NCBI GenBank assembly: GCA_021772875.1
Contig: JAJFLD010000039.1
Coordinates: 1 to 40,356, forward strand
DNA from: Ghiorsea sp.
Lineage (GTDB): Bacteria > Pseudomonadota > Zetaproteobacteria > Mariprofundales > Mariprofundaceae
Direction: 5' to 3'
Length of the DNA stretch: 40,356 nt
Below are positions 25,656 to 35,345 of the stretch, in pieces. Positions within the stretch are counted from its first letter, which is position 1. The number at the start of each line of letters is the position of its first letter. The translations under genes were made by a program, and so were the position numbers. The notes beneath the pieces were generated by a model. The model ran no database searches and had not been told where the DNA came from. It worked only from the letters and a program-made list of their open reading frames with translations.

Positions 25656-26269
25656 GGTTTAGCATCCTTGAGGGTGTCCAACAAAAGCGATTTCATGGCT
25701 TCTTGGTCTTCGGGGCTGATATGTTGTTTCATGTTTTGAATAGCTTGCTGCGGTGAAATTTGTGGCGAGGCCAGCTTGGCATCGCCTTGTGTAGAGAATG
25801 GATAACCTTCAGGTATGGTTTTTCCGATGAGTTGGCTCAGCTGAATGGCATAAGGTGAGAGCAGGCTTTTGCTCATCCAAGTTTGATTGGGTTTGGCATA
25901 TGCCGTGTAAATAAGGAAAGCCACACCAATCAAAAGCAAACCACGCGCAGCACCAAAAAAGATGCCTAAGGTTCGATCGGTGGCCGTTAAGGCTGCCATG
26001 TCCACAAGTTTGCGCATGATAAAACCAATCATACCCACAATAAACATAATCAAGACAAAGAGCAGCATAAAACCAGCGATATTGGCAAGGCTATCTTGCG
26101 TAATCCATTGGCCGAGATAACCACCAACATCGCCTGAAAAACGGCTTGCTATTAAAAAAGCAAGCACCAAACCAATCAAAGAAATAATTTCGCGAACAAA
26201 ACCACGCCACAAGGATAAAACCATAGAAAGGCCAACGATAGTGATGAGTACGTAATCAAAAAAGTTCAC
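25652..26269 (-). CDS. cvpA: CvpA family membrane protein
   Basis: 205 residues with four N-terminal membrane helices (FFDYVLITIVGLSMVLSLWRGFVREIISL is the family start) and a soluble tail of about 60 residues. In E. coli CvpA is needed for colicin V export and lies ahead of purF; the molecular role is unknown. Here it is likewise translated into purF by a 4-nt overlap. Confidence 0.9.
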   Translation of the reverse strand: MNFFDYVLITIVGLSMVLSLWRGFVREIISLIGLVLAFLIASRFSGDVGGYLGQWITQDSLANIAGFMLLFVLIMFIVGMIGFIMRKLVDMAALTATDRTLGIFFGAARGLLLIGVAFLIYTAYAKPNQTWMSKSLLSPYAIQLSQLIGKTIPEGYPFSTQGDAKLASPQISPQQAIQNMKQHISPEDQEAMKSLLLDTLKDAKP

Positions 26270-26300
26270 ATTATCCTCTGTGTTGAAGACTCAAACATCA

Positions 26301-27695
26301 TTAAAATGCAAGTTGTACCGCATTACTTAAATGTTTTGCAGGCATGGTTTGCCAGCTACCATCTTGTTTTGAATTGCGCACAATAGCAGCGATATTTGCT
26401 TCCTGCACTCTTGTATTGTTGCCATGCGGCAAAAGCAGCTGTGTAAAGCCCAAATTAGCAGCTTCTTTGGCACGTGATTCAGGCGCACCAACGGGACGAA
26501 TCTCGCCAGTTAAACCCACTTCGCCGAAAACCACCAAGTCTGCGGGCAAGGCTTTTTCTTGGAATGCGGAAAGAATTGCCAACACCACACCAAGATCGGA
26601 GGCGGGTTCTGTAAGTTTTACGCCCCCCACTACATTCACATAAATATCTTGCGTACCCAAGGGTATGCCTACTCGCCGCTCCAATACAGCAGTTAACATC
26701 GCTACACGGGTACTATCCACGCCCACTGTCGAACGTTTGGGTGTTGCATACACGGTCGGCACAACAAGGGCTTGAATTTCCACTAAAATAGGGCGCGTGC
26801 CTTCCATGCAAGCCACCACTACCGAACCAGGAACATCCACTGCACGTTCGGCTAAAAACATACGTGAAGCATCACGGATGCCTGTTAAACCTTTATCGCT
26901 CATTTCAAACACACCGATTTCACCAGCCGGACCAAAGCGATTTTTAACAGCGCGAATAACCCTATGGTTATGCCCCCTATCGCCTTCGAAATAAAGCACG
27001 GCATCCACCATATGTTCCAACACTCGTGGCCCAGCGATACTGCCATCTTTGGTGACATGGCCAACCAAAATCAAAGCATGGCCAAGTGTTTTGGCACTGC
27101 GAATTAATGCCGCAGCACAATCGCGCACTTGGGCTACTGTGCCGGGTGCCGAAGAGAGTTGGTTGGTCACTGTGGTTTGAATGGAGTCTATGATGACAGT
27201 GTGCGGTTTTATTTTTGCGATGGTTGATAACATGGCTTCTAAATCACAAGAGGTGGTGAGCTGAAGGTTTTTATGCAGCGCTTGAATGCGCTCACCCCTT
27301 AAATGCACTTGTCGTGCTGATTCTTCCCCCGTGATATACAAAACGGAACCAGGATGTTCTGCCAACTTGGCGCTGGCTTGTAATAATAAAGTTGATTTGC
27401 CTATGCCTGGATCACCGCCAATCAAAATCGCTGAACCGCGCACCAAACCACCACCAAGCACCCTATCGAGTTCTTCAATATTGGTGAGGCGGCGCGGAGC
27501 ATCTTGGCTGTTGATCGTGGTGATGGATTCAGGGGTTAAGGCATGGCTGAGGCTTACCTTTTGATTACGAAAACCAGATACTTCCACAGCCTGTTCGGAA
27601 ATGGTGTTCCAAGCTTGGCAATCAGGGCATTGCCCTTGCCATTTGCGCTGCTCAGCGCCACATGTCTGACACACATAAGTCGATTTGGCTGCCAT
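26301..27695 (-). CDS. radA: RadA/Sms recombination helicase
   Basis: 464 residues. N-terminal zinc finger Cys9-x2-Cys12...Cys23-x2-Cys26, Walker A GGDPGIGKST (93-102), the RadA-specific KNRFG motif in VKNRFGPAGEIGVFEM, and a C-terminal Lon-protease-like domain lacking catalysis. It is a DnaB-like hexameric helicase that extends D-loops in recombination and transformation; comM in the same window has a related branch-migration role. 31 nt upstream of cvpA. Confidence 0.96.
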   Translation of the reverse strand: MAAKSTYVCQTCGAEQRKWQGQCPDCQAWNTISEQAVEVSGFRNQKVSLSHALTPESITTINSQDAPRRLTNIEELDRVLGGGLVRGSAILIGGDPGIGKSTLLLQASAKLAEHPGSVLYITGEESARQVHLRGERIQALHKNLQLTTSCDLEAMLSTIAKIKPHTVIIDSIQTTVTNQLSSAPGTVAQVRDCAAALIRSAKTLGHALILVGHVTKDGSIAGPRVLEHMVDAVLYFEGDRGHNHRVIRAVKNRFGPAGEIGVFEMSDKGLTGIRDASRMFLAERAVDVPGSVVVACMEGTRPILVEIQALVVPTVYATPKRSTVGVDSTRVAMLTAVLERRVGIPLGTQDIYVNVVGGVKLTEPASDLGVVLAILSAFQEKALPADLVVFGEVGLTGEIRPVGAPESRAKEAANLGFTQLLLPHGNNTRVQEANIAAIVRNSKQDGSWQTMPAKHLSNAVQLAF

Positions 27696-27711
27696 GTTTA
27701 GTTAACCCCTA

Positions 27712-28596
27712 TCATGTGCAAGCATGCATCAATGCTTGTACACCCTCAACTTCGCAGACCAACAAGGTTGTACAGCCTGCCGCTAAAGCAGCTTTTGCAG
27801 CAGCGGGTACAGCCATACCACAGCCTTTCATGCATAAGTCATCGCTCCAGATTTCCCCTTCAAACTTCATCTGCTTTTGGAGTATGTCCTGCAGCCAAAA
27901 CGGAGAAAAGGTAGCAACGTGTGCGGTAATATTGGGGTATGCGACATGGGCAGTCATGATATGTTGTAGCCCTTGGGCAAAGAGCTGGGGGAAAGCATCA
28001 GCTTCCGACAATATAGTGTCCAAATCTGCATCAACTTCAGGCATAGCAAGGTGAGAATCTGCATCGGCTCTGCCGTGACCAGGGAAATGTTTGCCAATAG
28101 CTTGAATGCCAGCATCGTGTAAACCAAACATACAAGCTGCAGCTAAGCTTGCGATAGTATCAGGCGATGTGGCATAAGCACGATTGCCAATGATGGGGTC
28201 GCCTTGAGCATAAAAAATATCCAGTACGGGCGCACAATTATGCGTAAAGCCAAGTGTTTTGAGCGCTTGCCCTGCTTTGTGGGCATCGGCAAATACACCT
28301 TGCACAGCTGCTTCTGGGTTTTGTGCGTATAAAGCGCCAAAATCAGCAGCTTGAATGCGATTGTTAAAAGGAGCCCAAGGCATACGGTGGACACGCCCAC
28401 CCTCTTCATCAATGGCCGCCCAAATATGTGCTCCTGCATAATGGCGTACATCCGCCAGCAATGCTGTCACTTGTTCAGGTGATTGCACATTACGCGCAAA
28501 CAAAATCACCCCTTTGGGTGTTTTGTGTTGCAACCATTCGATTTCTTGTGGGTTTAAGGTCAAACCCTCTAAACCTATCACTGTGTGTTGATACAT
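27712..28596 (-). CDS. nagZ: NagZ-like beta-N-acetylhexosaminidase (GH3)
   Basis: 294 residues, short single-domain GH3 as in NagZ. Shows AAIDEEGGRVHRM (60-72), the mobile catalytic loop KHFPGHGRADADSH (169-182) and the nucleophile Asp252 in SDDLCMKG. It removes GlcNAc from anhydro-muropeptides during cytoplasmic murein recycling. Somewhat short of the usual 330-340 residues at the C-terminus, but all catalytic motifs are present. 16 nt separate it from radA. Confidence 0.92.
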   Translation of the reverse strand: MYQHTVIGLEGLTLNPQEIEWLQHKTPKGVILFARNVQSPEQVTALLADVRHYAGAHIWAAIDEEGGRVHRMPWAPFNNRIQAADFGALYAQNPEAAVQGVFADAHKAGQALKTLGFTHNCAPVLDIFYAQGDPIIGNRAYATSPDTIASLAAACMFGLHDAGIQAIGKHFPGHGRADADSHLAMPEVDADLDTILSEADAFPQLFAQGLQHIMTAHVAYPNITAHVATFSPFWLQDILQKQMKFEGEIWSDDLCMKGCGMAVPAAAKAALAAGCTTLLVCEVEGVQALMHACT

Positions 28597-28641
28597 GGCG
28601 GCTAGCCTAACCGCGAAGTGAAATGAAACATAACAATACGT

Positions 28642-29130
28642 TTAGGTAGAAGCTTGCAACCACTTCTGCACGATGTTGGTTGTGAGTGAAAAAGGCGAGA
28701 AATCGTATTGTTGCAGTTGCTGGGTAGGCAGGATTTTTACTTCGGCAATTTCCTGACTGAGGGTGATTTCACCGTGTGCGTCAAGATGATAAGCAATCAT
28801 CAATTGATTGCGTGGTTTAAACATGAAATGGCCAATAAAATGGGCATGGTTACAAGATAAACCAAGCTCTTCTTTTAATTCGCGTACAATGGCCGCCTCA
28901 GGCAATTCATCCTTTTCAACAAAGCCTGTAATCATAGAAAACATGTTTTCAGACCACTGATGATTGCGCGCTAAAATATAGTGATTACCACGGCGAACCA
29001 AACCTGCTGCTACAGGTGTTGGGTTGTTCCAATGGATGAAAGAACAGCGCGCTGATGAACATTGCAGCCGCTCAAAACCATCCCTATTTTTAGCCTCAAG
29101 CTTGAGAGAACATTGCGGACAAAAACGCAT
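28642..29130 (-). CDS. NudC-like nudix hydrolase with zinc ribbon
   Basis: 162 residues. Zinc-ribbon cysteines Cys4, Cys7, Cys24 and Cys29 open the protein, followed by a complete nudix box from Gly69 to Leu91 (GFVEKDELPEAA then RELKEELGL). The layout recalls the C-terminal two thirds of NudC (NADH pyrophosphatase/RNA decapping) without its N-terminal domain. Substrate uncertain. 3 nt after the glycosyltransferase stop. Confidence 0.87.
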   Translation of the reverse strand: MRFCPQCSLKLEAKNRDGFERLQCSSARCSFIHWNNPTPVAAGLVRRGNHYILARNHQWSENMFSMITGFVEKDELPEAAIVRELKEELGLSCNHAHFIGHFMFKPRNQLMIAYHLDAHGEITLSQEIAEVKILPTQQLQQYDFSPFSLTTNIVQKWLQAST

Positions 29131-29133
29131 GCT

Positions 29134-30021
29134 TTATTTAGCCGATAAACACGAAGCTATGCGTTTAAGCTTGTTCACCCATTTGCCTGTTGCCGCAGGT
29201 TCTGTGAGTTCACCGTCAAAGGGTTGGCCACGGCGCAATATTTTGGTGGTGAAATGTTTGGAAGTTATGCCCCATTTGAGTAAGAAGGTGTCTCGCCCAA
29301 CATTACGTTTGATGCGGCGCGTAGATTTGGAGCCAAAGTGGTATACTTTGCTCTCACCCACCCCTTTGAAATAACGCACCCCAGCTTGCCAAAGCTTCAT
29401 GGACAAATCGGGGTCGGAATACATGCCAGGCGAAAATTCAATGCTCATGCCGCCCACCAAATCCCAGAGTTCTACAGGCATCACAATCGGTGGCCAAGTG
29501 CTGCCCAACCAATCTGCCATGTGCAAGTCTTGGTATTCTGCAAGCAATTGTTCTTCTTTAAAGGTTTCCAAACTATCACCATAATCTTTGACCACGACAC
29601 AATTATTGCCTGTATCAAAAGGTTCAATGGCCGTACCAGAAATGATGAAGTTTTGATGGCCGATGTTTTGTGTTTGTGCATGCAGTAGGCCGTCCCAGTT
29701 GGGTAAGACATACATATCATCATTGAGGTAAACCACATAATCCGTGTTCACCAAGCTACGGCAGGCATTTAAACCAAAACAAATGCCAAGATTGGTTGAT
29801 GAGTATGCATAATCCAAATCATCTTGTGATTGCACCCAGGCTAGGGTGCCATCATTACCTTCATTGATTAAAATAATGATTTGATGTTCTAGGGTTGAGT
29901 TTTTACGAATGCTGGCAACACAATTTTGAATATAAGGCAGGTTGTTCCACGTGGGGATAAGTATGGAAAACACATGTGATTTGCCTTGGGAACGATTCAT
30001 CTTTTGCAGTTTTTCTAACAT
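29134..30021 (-). CDS. family 2 glycosyltransferase
   Basis: 295 residues from the ATG 30021, which follows GAGGT at 5 nt; an ATG at 30033 with AAAGGT is the alternative, and the frame beyond 30033 looks non-coding. GT-A fold start FSILIPTWNNLPYIQNCVASI, the DxD-like metal site YLNDDMYV and a C-terminal acceptor region with MYSDPDLSMKLWQAGVRYFKGVGESKVYHFGS. It transfers an unknown sugar, possibly to a surface glycan. First gene of the minus-strand cluster, divergent from the glutamate dehydrogenase. Confidence 0.85.
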   Translation of the reverse strand: MLEKLQKMNRSQGKSHVFSILIPTWNNLPYIQNCVASIRKNSTLEHQIIILINEGNDGTLAWVQSQDDLDYAYSSTNLGICFGLNACRSLVNTDYVVYLNDDMYVLPNWDGLLHAQTQNIGHQNFIISGTAIEPFDTGNNCVVVKDYGDSLETFKEEQLLAEYQDLHMADWLGSTWPPIVMPVELWDLVGGMSIEFSPGMYSDPDLSMKLWQAGVRYFKGVGESKVYHFGSKSTRRIKRNVGRDTFLLKWGITSKHFTTKILRRGQPFDGELTEPAATGKWVNKLKRIASCLSAK

Positions 30022-30072
30022 GGGCGACCTCATTTTTACCTTTATAGATAGGTGGAGTATAAGTCTATATGG

Positions 30073-30101
30073 TTGAGCGATGATGAGAAGTATGCGATAT
30101 T
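30073..30101 (+). promoter_or_regulatory. possible promoter of glutamate dehydrogenase gene
   Basis: TTGAGC (30073-30078), a 17-nt spacer and GATATT (30096-30101) lie 31 nt before the start codon in the divergent gap between the glycosyltransferase and gdhB-like gene. The -35 matches four of six, the -10 also four of six. Plausible sigma-70 site, unproven. Confidence 0.35.
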
Positions 30102-30131
30102 CGTCAACAGACAAAGTGAAAAGAAGGTGTT

Positions 30132-33100
30132 ATGCAGAATCTTAAAGAAAGTCTTCTCCCCTTATTTGAACCCATTTGGCATGAAGGAAATGCTCCACCT
30201 CAAAGCATTCAAGATGCCGAAATTGAAGTTGCTGTAGAGCTTTTATCGGGTGTGGCACCAGCGCAGTATGGGGTGACATACGAGCTGCTTTCTTTTGAGA
30301 ATGTGCATCGTTATATCATGGTGATGGTTTGCCCCGACCAAGCTTTTTACCCCGATGCCATCCGCACATATTTACAAAAACAACACATCCAGCCGATTCA
30401 GCAACATTCGATATTGTTAGCGAGAAATGTGGCTGCTGCTTTTAACCCTCAAGCAGGAGCGGGCAACGATAAAGAGAACCAATTGTTGCTGGTTTTCCAT
30501 TTTTCAGCTGCAACCACTGAAAATATCAAAGGCATTGAGCGCGATATACAACACATTTTAGAAGGTGTTTACCAATCGGTAACCGATTTTTCAGACATGT
30601 TGGGTGCTTTAGAAAATGCTGCCGTGCATTTGGCAGCAGATGCGCCGGAAGACGCCGCATTATTGCGCTGGATGTTGGATGATCATTATTTGTTGTTGGG
30701 TTTAATCTATCCCCAACAAACACGTTTAAACAAAGGCATTTGTAAACGGAAAAAGTTGTTGGCCTATCTTGTGCCGGAATCTGAACAAGAATTTCAAAGC
30801 ATTACCGCTGCAAAGCAAGCAGGTATGCAGTGGTTACATTTAACCTCAACTTTTTCGCATTTGTATAGCAGCACAACAGTGCGCGTGGTGCAGATTTGCT
30901 GGGTGGAAGACCAACAGTTGAGAACAGTTGTTGTGTTGGGTCATTTTTCGCGCGGTGCGCGTTATATCAATGCCTCCCAGTTGCCTAAGTTGAGCCAAGC
31001 TTGGGCAAGCATGGCCCAAGATGTATCGTTGCAGAAATCAGCATTTTACCACCGTGAAATTCGAATGTTATTCGACCGTGTTCCCAAATCATTATTACAT
31101 TCCATCCCAGAGCCGCAATGGCTAGCACCGTTTAAAGCGATTGTTGATATGCATAGCCCCACCCAGGTGGTGGTGGAGCCGTTGCAATTGGATAGAGGCA
31201 ATTTTAAATATCTATTGATTGCGGTGAATAGCCATAGGTTTGGGGACAATATTTGGGTTAATATTCAGCAGAGTTTGCAAGCGCTTAAACTAAAAATTTG
31301 GGGTTCTGAAGGGTATGATGTTGGGGCAACCCACCTTATTTTTGTAGCGGCAAGTGCAGATGTTTGGCCCAGCCAACAACGCTTACACCGTACTGTGCGC
31401 AAATGTGTTGTATTTTGGAAAGATAAAGCCAGACAAGCCTTATTAAGGCATAAGTTATCACCCTTGGTGTTGCATGCGGCATTGGCTGAGCTGAGCCAAA
31501 TTTCACATGCGTATCAAAATCAATTCCTCCCAGAGCAATTTGTTGCAGATGTGCTTGCGCGTGTGCAAGTGCAACAAACAGGCGAGGCTCAAGTTCGCTT
31601 AAAGCTGCTTGAAAATGGTGAAAAACATGGTGTTGAAATACATATTCTAACCAATCAGGTGATGCCCTTAGCCATGATGACGGAAAAGCTTAATGCTTTT
31701 GCCTTGGTCACCATGGAACAATCACTGGTTCCTTTAAAATATGAACAAGATGTGATGCATATTTGTCGTTTCCGCTGCGAAGCACCCGCACAACTTCATG
31801 CTGAAGGGTTGCCGCGTTTAGGTGATGGCATTCAAGATGTATTCAATCAATTTGCAGATCATGATGCTTTGAATGCGCTTGTGATTCTTTGTGGTTTGGG
31901 TATGCGGGATGTGTTGGTGCTGATTGCGCTTCGTAACCATTTGGCGCAATTGATGCCTAGTGTGTCCATTGGGGCACTATCTTTGGTGATGATTAAATAT
32001 CGCAAAGTGACGTTAGCACTTTTCCGGATCTTTGAAGGTAAACACCGCCCTGCTATGCCGATGACACAGCAAGAGCAAGCCAAAGCAGATTTGCAGAAAG
32101 CGATGTTGGAAGTACAAAGTTTAAAAGAAGATACATGGTTAAGGGCTTTGGCAGAGCTTGTTTTTGCAAGTGTGCGTTGCAATGCTTGGTTGCGGCCTAA
32201 GGATCAGGCGATTGCCATTAAAATTGATTCTTCCCAGCTTGAATTTGCGCCCTACCCCAAACCCTACCGAGAAATATTTGTCCACGGGGTGTTTGTGGAA
32301 GGTATTCATTTGCGGGCAGGCCCGATTGCGCGTGGTGGCTTACGTTTTTCTGATCGCCCTACCGACTTTCGCACGGAAGTTTTAGAGCTTATGGCCACAC
32401 AAGTGGTCAAAAATGGGCAAATCGTGCCCACAGGGGCAAAAGGTGGTTTTGTCGTGCGCGATGGCCAAGGTGCAGATTTTGTTTTGGCACAATACCATCA
32501 ATTTATCCGTGCTTTGTTATCCATCACGGATAATCGTATTGCAGGACAACTTGTGCCGCCGCAAGGTTTACGCATTGCCACTCACGACCAAGATGATGCG
32601 TATTTGGTGGTGGCAGCAGATAAAGGTACGGCGCGTTATTCCGATGATGCCAATGAAGAAGCCTTGCAAGCAGAGTTTTGGTTGGGTGATGCTTTTGCCA
32701 GTGGCGGCAGCCATGGTTACGATCATAAAGCCTTTGGTATTACTGCGCGTGGGGCTTGGGTTTGCGCTGAGCATCACTTTGCGCGTTTGGGCATCAAACT
32801 CAGCCAAGACAAAGTCAGTGCTGTTGGCATTGGAGATATGGGTGGTGATGTGTTTGGTAATGGCATGTTGCTCAATCCCAATTTACAACTCATCGCAGCT
32901 TTTAACCATATCCATATTTTCTTAGATCCTAATCCTGATGTGCAAGCTGCCTTTGCCGAGCGCAAACGGTTGTTTGATGCTGTTAAAGGTTGGGATGACT
33001 ATCAACAAAGCTGTATTAGCTTGGGTGGCGGCGTCTTTCAACGGGCAGCCAAAAGCATCACTTTATCGGCAGCTGTGCAGCAAAAGTTGGGCATCAAACA

Positions 33101-34559
33101 CGATAAATTATCGGGCGAGGCTTTGATTCGAGCTATTCTGCAAGCACCTGTTGATTTATTATATAATGGCGGCATTGGCACATATATCAAAGCTAGCTTT
33201 GAAACGGATGCCGATGCGCAAGACCCTGCAAATAATGCAGTACGGGTGAATGCAAACACGCTGCGCTGTAAGGTATTATCTGAAGGGGGTAATCTTGGTT
33301 TGACGCACGACGCACGTGTTGAATACGCGCTGCAACAAGGCATTCTCAATACAGATGCCATTGATAATGCTGCAGGTGTGAACATGTCAGATCATGAGGT
33401 GAATCTTAAGATTTTGCTCACCCATGAGCCTTTTAAACAGCGCAACCAATGGTTGCTCAAAGTGGCCGATGAGGTGGCAAAGCAGTGTTTAGATGATAAT
33501 AAAGCGCAAGCCATTGCTTTATCTTTAGCTGAGGAAACCACAAAAGAACACCTGCCACGACTGCAACACTTACAACAGTGTTTGTATGATGAAGATTATA
33601 TCACCACACAGCAAAAAGAGGCCACATATTTTGCGCTACGTCCTGTGTTGTCCGAATGGTTGGGACATGAAAAGAATAGGGTACATCAAGCTCTGGATAC
33701 TGTGAACTTTCGCAGTTTAAGTGTGTTTGGGGATATGTTTTTATACAATTATTTCCCTGTGAAATTGCACAAAAAATTCCACCAACACATCAAGGATCAT
33801 GCCTTAGCTGATGATATTGCTCATACGCGTATCACCAGTTATATCCTCAATCGGTATGGTTTAACCAGCATCCATTATTTGCAAAATCTAACCAGTTCAC
33901 CCGTGGCAGAGATTGTCCAAGTTGTATTGATTGCTGATGCACTGTTGGAAACAGGCCAAACCTATGAGACGCTGTTTGCGCAAGTTGATGGTAGCATCAG
34001 TGATTGGTATCAGGTGCAACAACATGTGCTTCATTTTGCCGAGAGTTTGTTGGCCTTGCAAATGCCTATGCAAGTGGATGCATCGTGGTTAAAAGCAACA
34101 AGGAAAACACTTGTTGCTTATGGTAATTCACAAAATAAAACAACCCTAGCCCTTGTGCCCTTGAGCACGGCCATTGCCTTGGCAGAACAGGTTCAGCAAA
34201 GCTTAGAGAAATGTTTGCACATGACGCAAGCATGTTTGGATGTTTTACCCTTTACGAAGTTGGAAGCATCATTGCGCACTTCATTGTGGGCAAGTGATGA
34301 AGCCCATGCATTGCGCTGTGAATGGTTGGGGCGGTTGACGTTGATGAAAATCCAAGCCGCCAAGAGCCTGCTGCAGGTGAAGTCAAAACAAAGTTCGAGT
34401 GTTTTGAAGCAATGGCAAGCGCATCCTTTGCAAGTGAAGCTTGCAGCCTTGCTGAAAGAAGAAGATATGGCACAAGCGCAAGATGAACAAAGGCTTCGCT
34501 ACATTCTTGCCCTGACGCATTTGCAAAGCATTGTGGAATGTGAGTGTCATTTGGCATAA
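30132..34559 (+). CDS. gdhB: large NAD-dependent glutamate dehydrogenase
   Basis: 1475 residues, a member of the 180-kDa class of NAD-GDH (usually near 1600), starting at an ATG after AAGAAGGTG. The first about 650 residues are the regulatory, ACT-like region. The catalytic core holds RAGPIARGGLRFSDR with the family PTGAKGGFVV (about 727-770), the NAD-binding GIGDMGGDVFGNG (about 899) and EGGNLGLTHDARVEY (about 1050). A helical tail follows. It deaminates glutamate to 2-oxoglutarate with NAD+, a catabolic or redox function. The shortness is spread in the N-terminal part; no frameshift is seen. Confidence 0.93.
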   Translation: MQNLKESLLPLFEPIWHEGNAPPQSIQDAEIEVAVELLSGVAPAQYGVTYELLSFENVHRYIMVMVCPDQAFYPDAIRTYLQKQHIQPIQQHSILLARNVAAAFNPQAGAGNDKENQLLLVFHFSAATTENIKGIERDIQHILEGVYQSVTDFSDMLGALENAAVHLAADAPEDAALLRWMLDDHYLLLGLIYPQQTRLNKGICKRKKLLAYLVPESEQEFQSITAAKQAGMQWLHLTSTFSHLYSSTTVRVVQICWVEDQQLRTVVVLGHFSRGARYINASQLPKLSQAWASMAQDVSLQKSAFYHREIRMLFDRVPKSLLHSIPEPQWLAPFKAIVDMHSPTQVVVEPLQLDRGNFKYLLIAVNSHRFGDNIWVNIQQSLQALKLKIWGSEGYDVGATHLIFVAASADVWPSQQRLHRTVRKCVVFWKDKARQALLRHKLSPLVLHAALAELSQISHAYQNQFLPEQFVADVLARVQVQQTGEAQVRLKLLENGEKHGVEIHILTNQVMPLAMMTEKLNAFALVTMEQSLVPLKYEQDVMHICRFRCEAPAQLHAEGLPRLGDGIQDVFNQFADHDALNALVILCGLGMRDVLVLIALRNHLAQLMPSVSIGALSLVMIKYRKVTLALFRIFEGKHRPAMPMTQQEQAKADLQKAMLEVQSLKEDTWLRALAELVFASVRCNAWLRPKDQAIAIKIDSSQLEFAPYPKPYREIFVHGVFVEGIHLRAGPIARGGLRFSDRPTDFRTEVLELMATQVVKNGQIVPTGAKGGFVVRDGQGADFVLAQYHQFIRALLSITDNRIAGQLVPPQGLRIATHDQDDAYLVVAADKGTARYSDDANEEALQAEFWLGDAFASGGSHGYDHKAFGITARGAWVCAEHHFARLGIKLSQDKVSAVGIGDMGGDVFGNGMLLNPNLQLIAAFNHIHIFLDPNPDVQAAFAERKRLFDAVKGWDDYQQSCISLGGGVFQRAAKSITLSAAVQQKLGIKHDKLSGEALIRAILQAPVDLLYNGGIGTYIKASFETDADAQDPANNAVRVNANTLRCKVLSEGGNLGLTHDARVEYALQQGILNTDAIDNAAGVNMSDHEVNLKILLTHEPFKQRNQWLLKVADEVAKQCLDDNKAQAIALSLAEETTKEHLPRLQHLQQCLYDEDYITTQQKEATYFALRPVLSEWLGHEKNRVHQALDTVNFRSLSVFGDMFLYNYFPVKLHKKFHQHIKDHALADDIAHTRITSYILNRYGLTSIHYLQNLTSSPVAEIVQVVLIADALLETGQTYETLFAQVDGSISDWYQVQQHVLHFAESLLALQMPMQVDASWLKATRKTLVAYGNSQNKTTLALVPLSTAIALAEQVQQSLEKCLHMTQACLDVLPFTKLEASLRTSLWASDEAHALRCEWLGRLTLMKIQAAKSLLQVKSKQSSSVLKQWQAHPLQVKLAALLKEEDMAQAQDEQRLRYILALTHLQSIVECECHLA

Positions 34560-34571
34560 ATACAATAATGG

Positions 34572-34599
34572 TTGACGAAAGTACGCAGAATTATAAAGT
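34572..34599 (+). promoter_or_regulatory. tRNA promoter
   Basis: TTGACG (34572-34577), a 16-nt spacer and TAAAGT (34594-34599), followed by a GC-rich discriminator GCGCC typical of stable-RNA promoters under stringent control. The mature tRNA begins 17 nt after the -10. Confidence 0.65.
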
Positions 34600-34616
34600 G
34601 CGCCTCTCTTTATTAT

Positions 34617-34693
34617 GGCGCTTTAGCTCAGCTGGTTAGAGCATCGGAATCATAATCCGGGTGTCCGGGGTTCGAGTCCCTGAAGCGCCACCA
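34617..34693 (+). tRNA. tRNA-Met (anticodon CAU)
   Basis: A 77-nt cloverleaf: acceptor GGCGCTT with AAGCGCC, D arm with AGCTCAGCTGGTTAGAGC, anticodon stem TCGGA/TCCGG around loop ATCATAA (anticodon CAT), T arm GGGGTTCGAGTCCC and an encoded CCA. The acceptor pairs fully and position 1 is paired, so it is not initiator tRNA. A CAU tRNA could also be the lysidine-modified isoleucine species, but the GGAATCATAATCC anticodon arm resembles elongator methionine. Confidence 0.95.
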
Positions 34694-34704
34694 CATTAAA
34701 GTAT

Positions 34705-34743
34705 CAAAAAAGCCAGCAAACTTTGTGTTTGCTGGCTTTTTTT
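34705..34743 (+). terminator. intrinsic terminator of the tRNA gene
   Basis: An 11-bp stem AGCCAGCAAAC (34711-34721) / GTTTGCTGGCT (34727-34737), loop TTTGT, followed by seven to eight T and preceded by six A, so it works in both directions. Its right arm is also the beginning of direct-repeat copy A. Confidence 0.95.
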
Positions 34744-34898
34744 GTGCCAATGTTCTTGGATGTTGATGTTGCGCATGTAAACTCTCGCTACCAGAAACCC
34801 CTTTATACCTAAGCGTTACAGTAGTTGGCGCACGTGCCAGTTGAAGTCACCAAAAATTCTGGGCGGTTATGGCTTGGAATATTGATTTAGAATTTAAC
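34727..34898. repeat. direct-repeat copy A
   Basis: A diverged copy of the sequence at 37111-37260, in the same orientation. Shared blocks are the GCTGGCTTTTTT arm, ATGTTCTTGGATGTTG, and the segment CGTTACAG...GGTTAT (34814-34870), which is about 86 percent identical to 37175-37230. It has two short insertions relative to copy B. It lies downstream of the HTH/DUF262 module and overlaps the tRNA terminator. The rest of the gene-free stretch 34899-35106 holds only a GACCTCTGACCCC motif and no supportable gene. Confidence 0.85.
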
Positions 34899-35106
34899 CA
34901 CCACGACAACAGCCATATCGTCAGGATGGATTGTTTTGCTATCTACGCTGTTTGGAGCTAAAATAAATATCACTTTTGGGAAGGGGTGATTGTTATCGAA
35001 AATATCAATGAAACTTGGAAAACAAGGGGGGTAAAAATGAGAAGTTCATCTGAAAAGAGCTCTGACCTCTGACCCCTTAACCCGTATGCTAATCTTTTAG
35101 GATGGC

Positions 35107-35334
35107 TTAGCTTTTAAGCGAAACATACTTTGCCAGTTTTACCCCTTTACTAATTTCAGAGCCATATGACTCGGGAATTCCTGAAGCAAGTGCGATTGCT
35201 TTCCTTGGTTCTCCTGAGCTTTCTATTTCTTTTGCATACTTAATTCCAAATAAATGAATCATTGCAGAAGCTTCGCGATTTTCACAATTGAAATACATAT
35301 CATTAAGCCTTTCACCTAATTGTACTAATGTCAT
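35107..35334 (-). CDS. small HTH-like protein, partner of the DUF262 gene
   Basis: 75 residues with an excellent ribosome site (AGGAGG before ATG 35334), starting 11 nt after the DUF262 stop. The first half (VQLGERLNDMYFNCENREASAMIHLFGIKYAKEI) is helical and the second half (IALASGIPESYGSEISKGVKLAKYV) has the look of a helix-turn-helix recognition segment. I recall this type of protein as a conserved hypothetical near restriction genes, but cannot name it. It may bind DNA and regulate or guide the DUF262 protein; the promoter of that gene has two palindromes. Confidence 0.7.
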   Translation of the reverse strand: MTLVQLGERLNDMYFNCENREASAMIHLFGIKYAKEIESSGEPRKAIALASGIPESYGSEISKGVKLAKYVSLKS

Positions 35335-35345
35335 TTCCCCTCCTG

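Noticed and set aside
35070..35083. GACCTCTGACCCC as the end of a REP-associated transposase element
   Set aside because: Resembles such element ends only loosely; no transposase and no paired end are present nearby.
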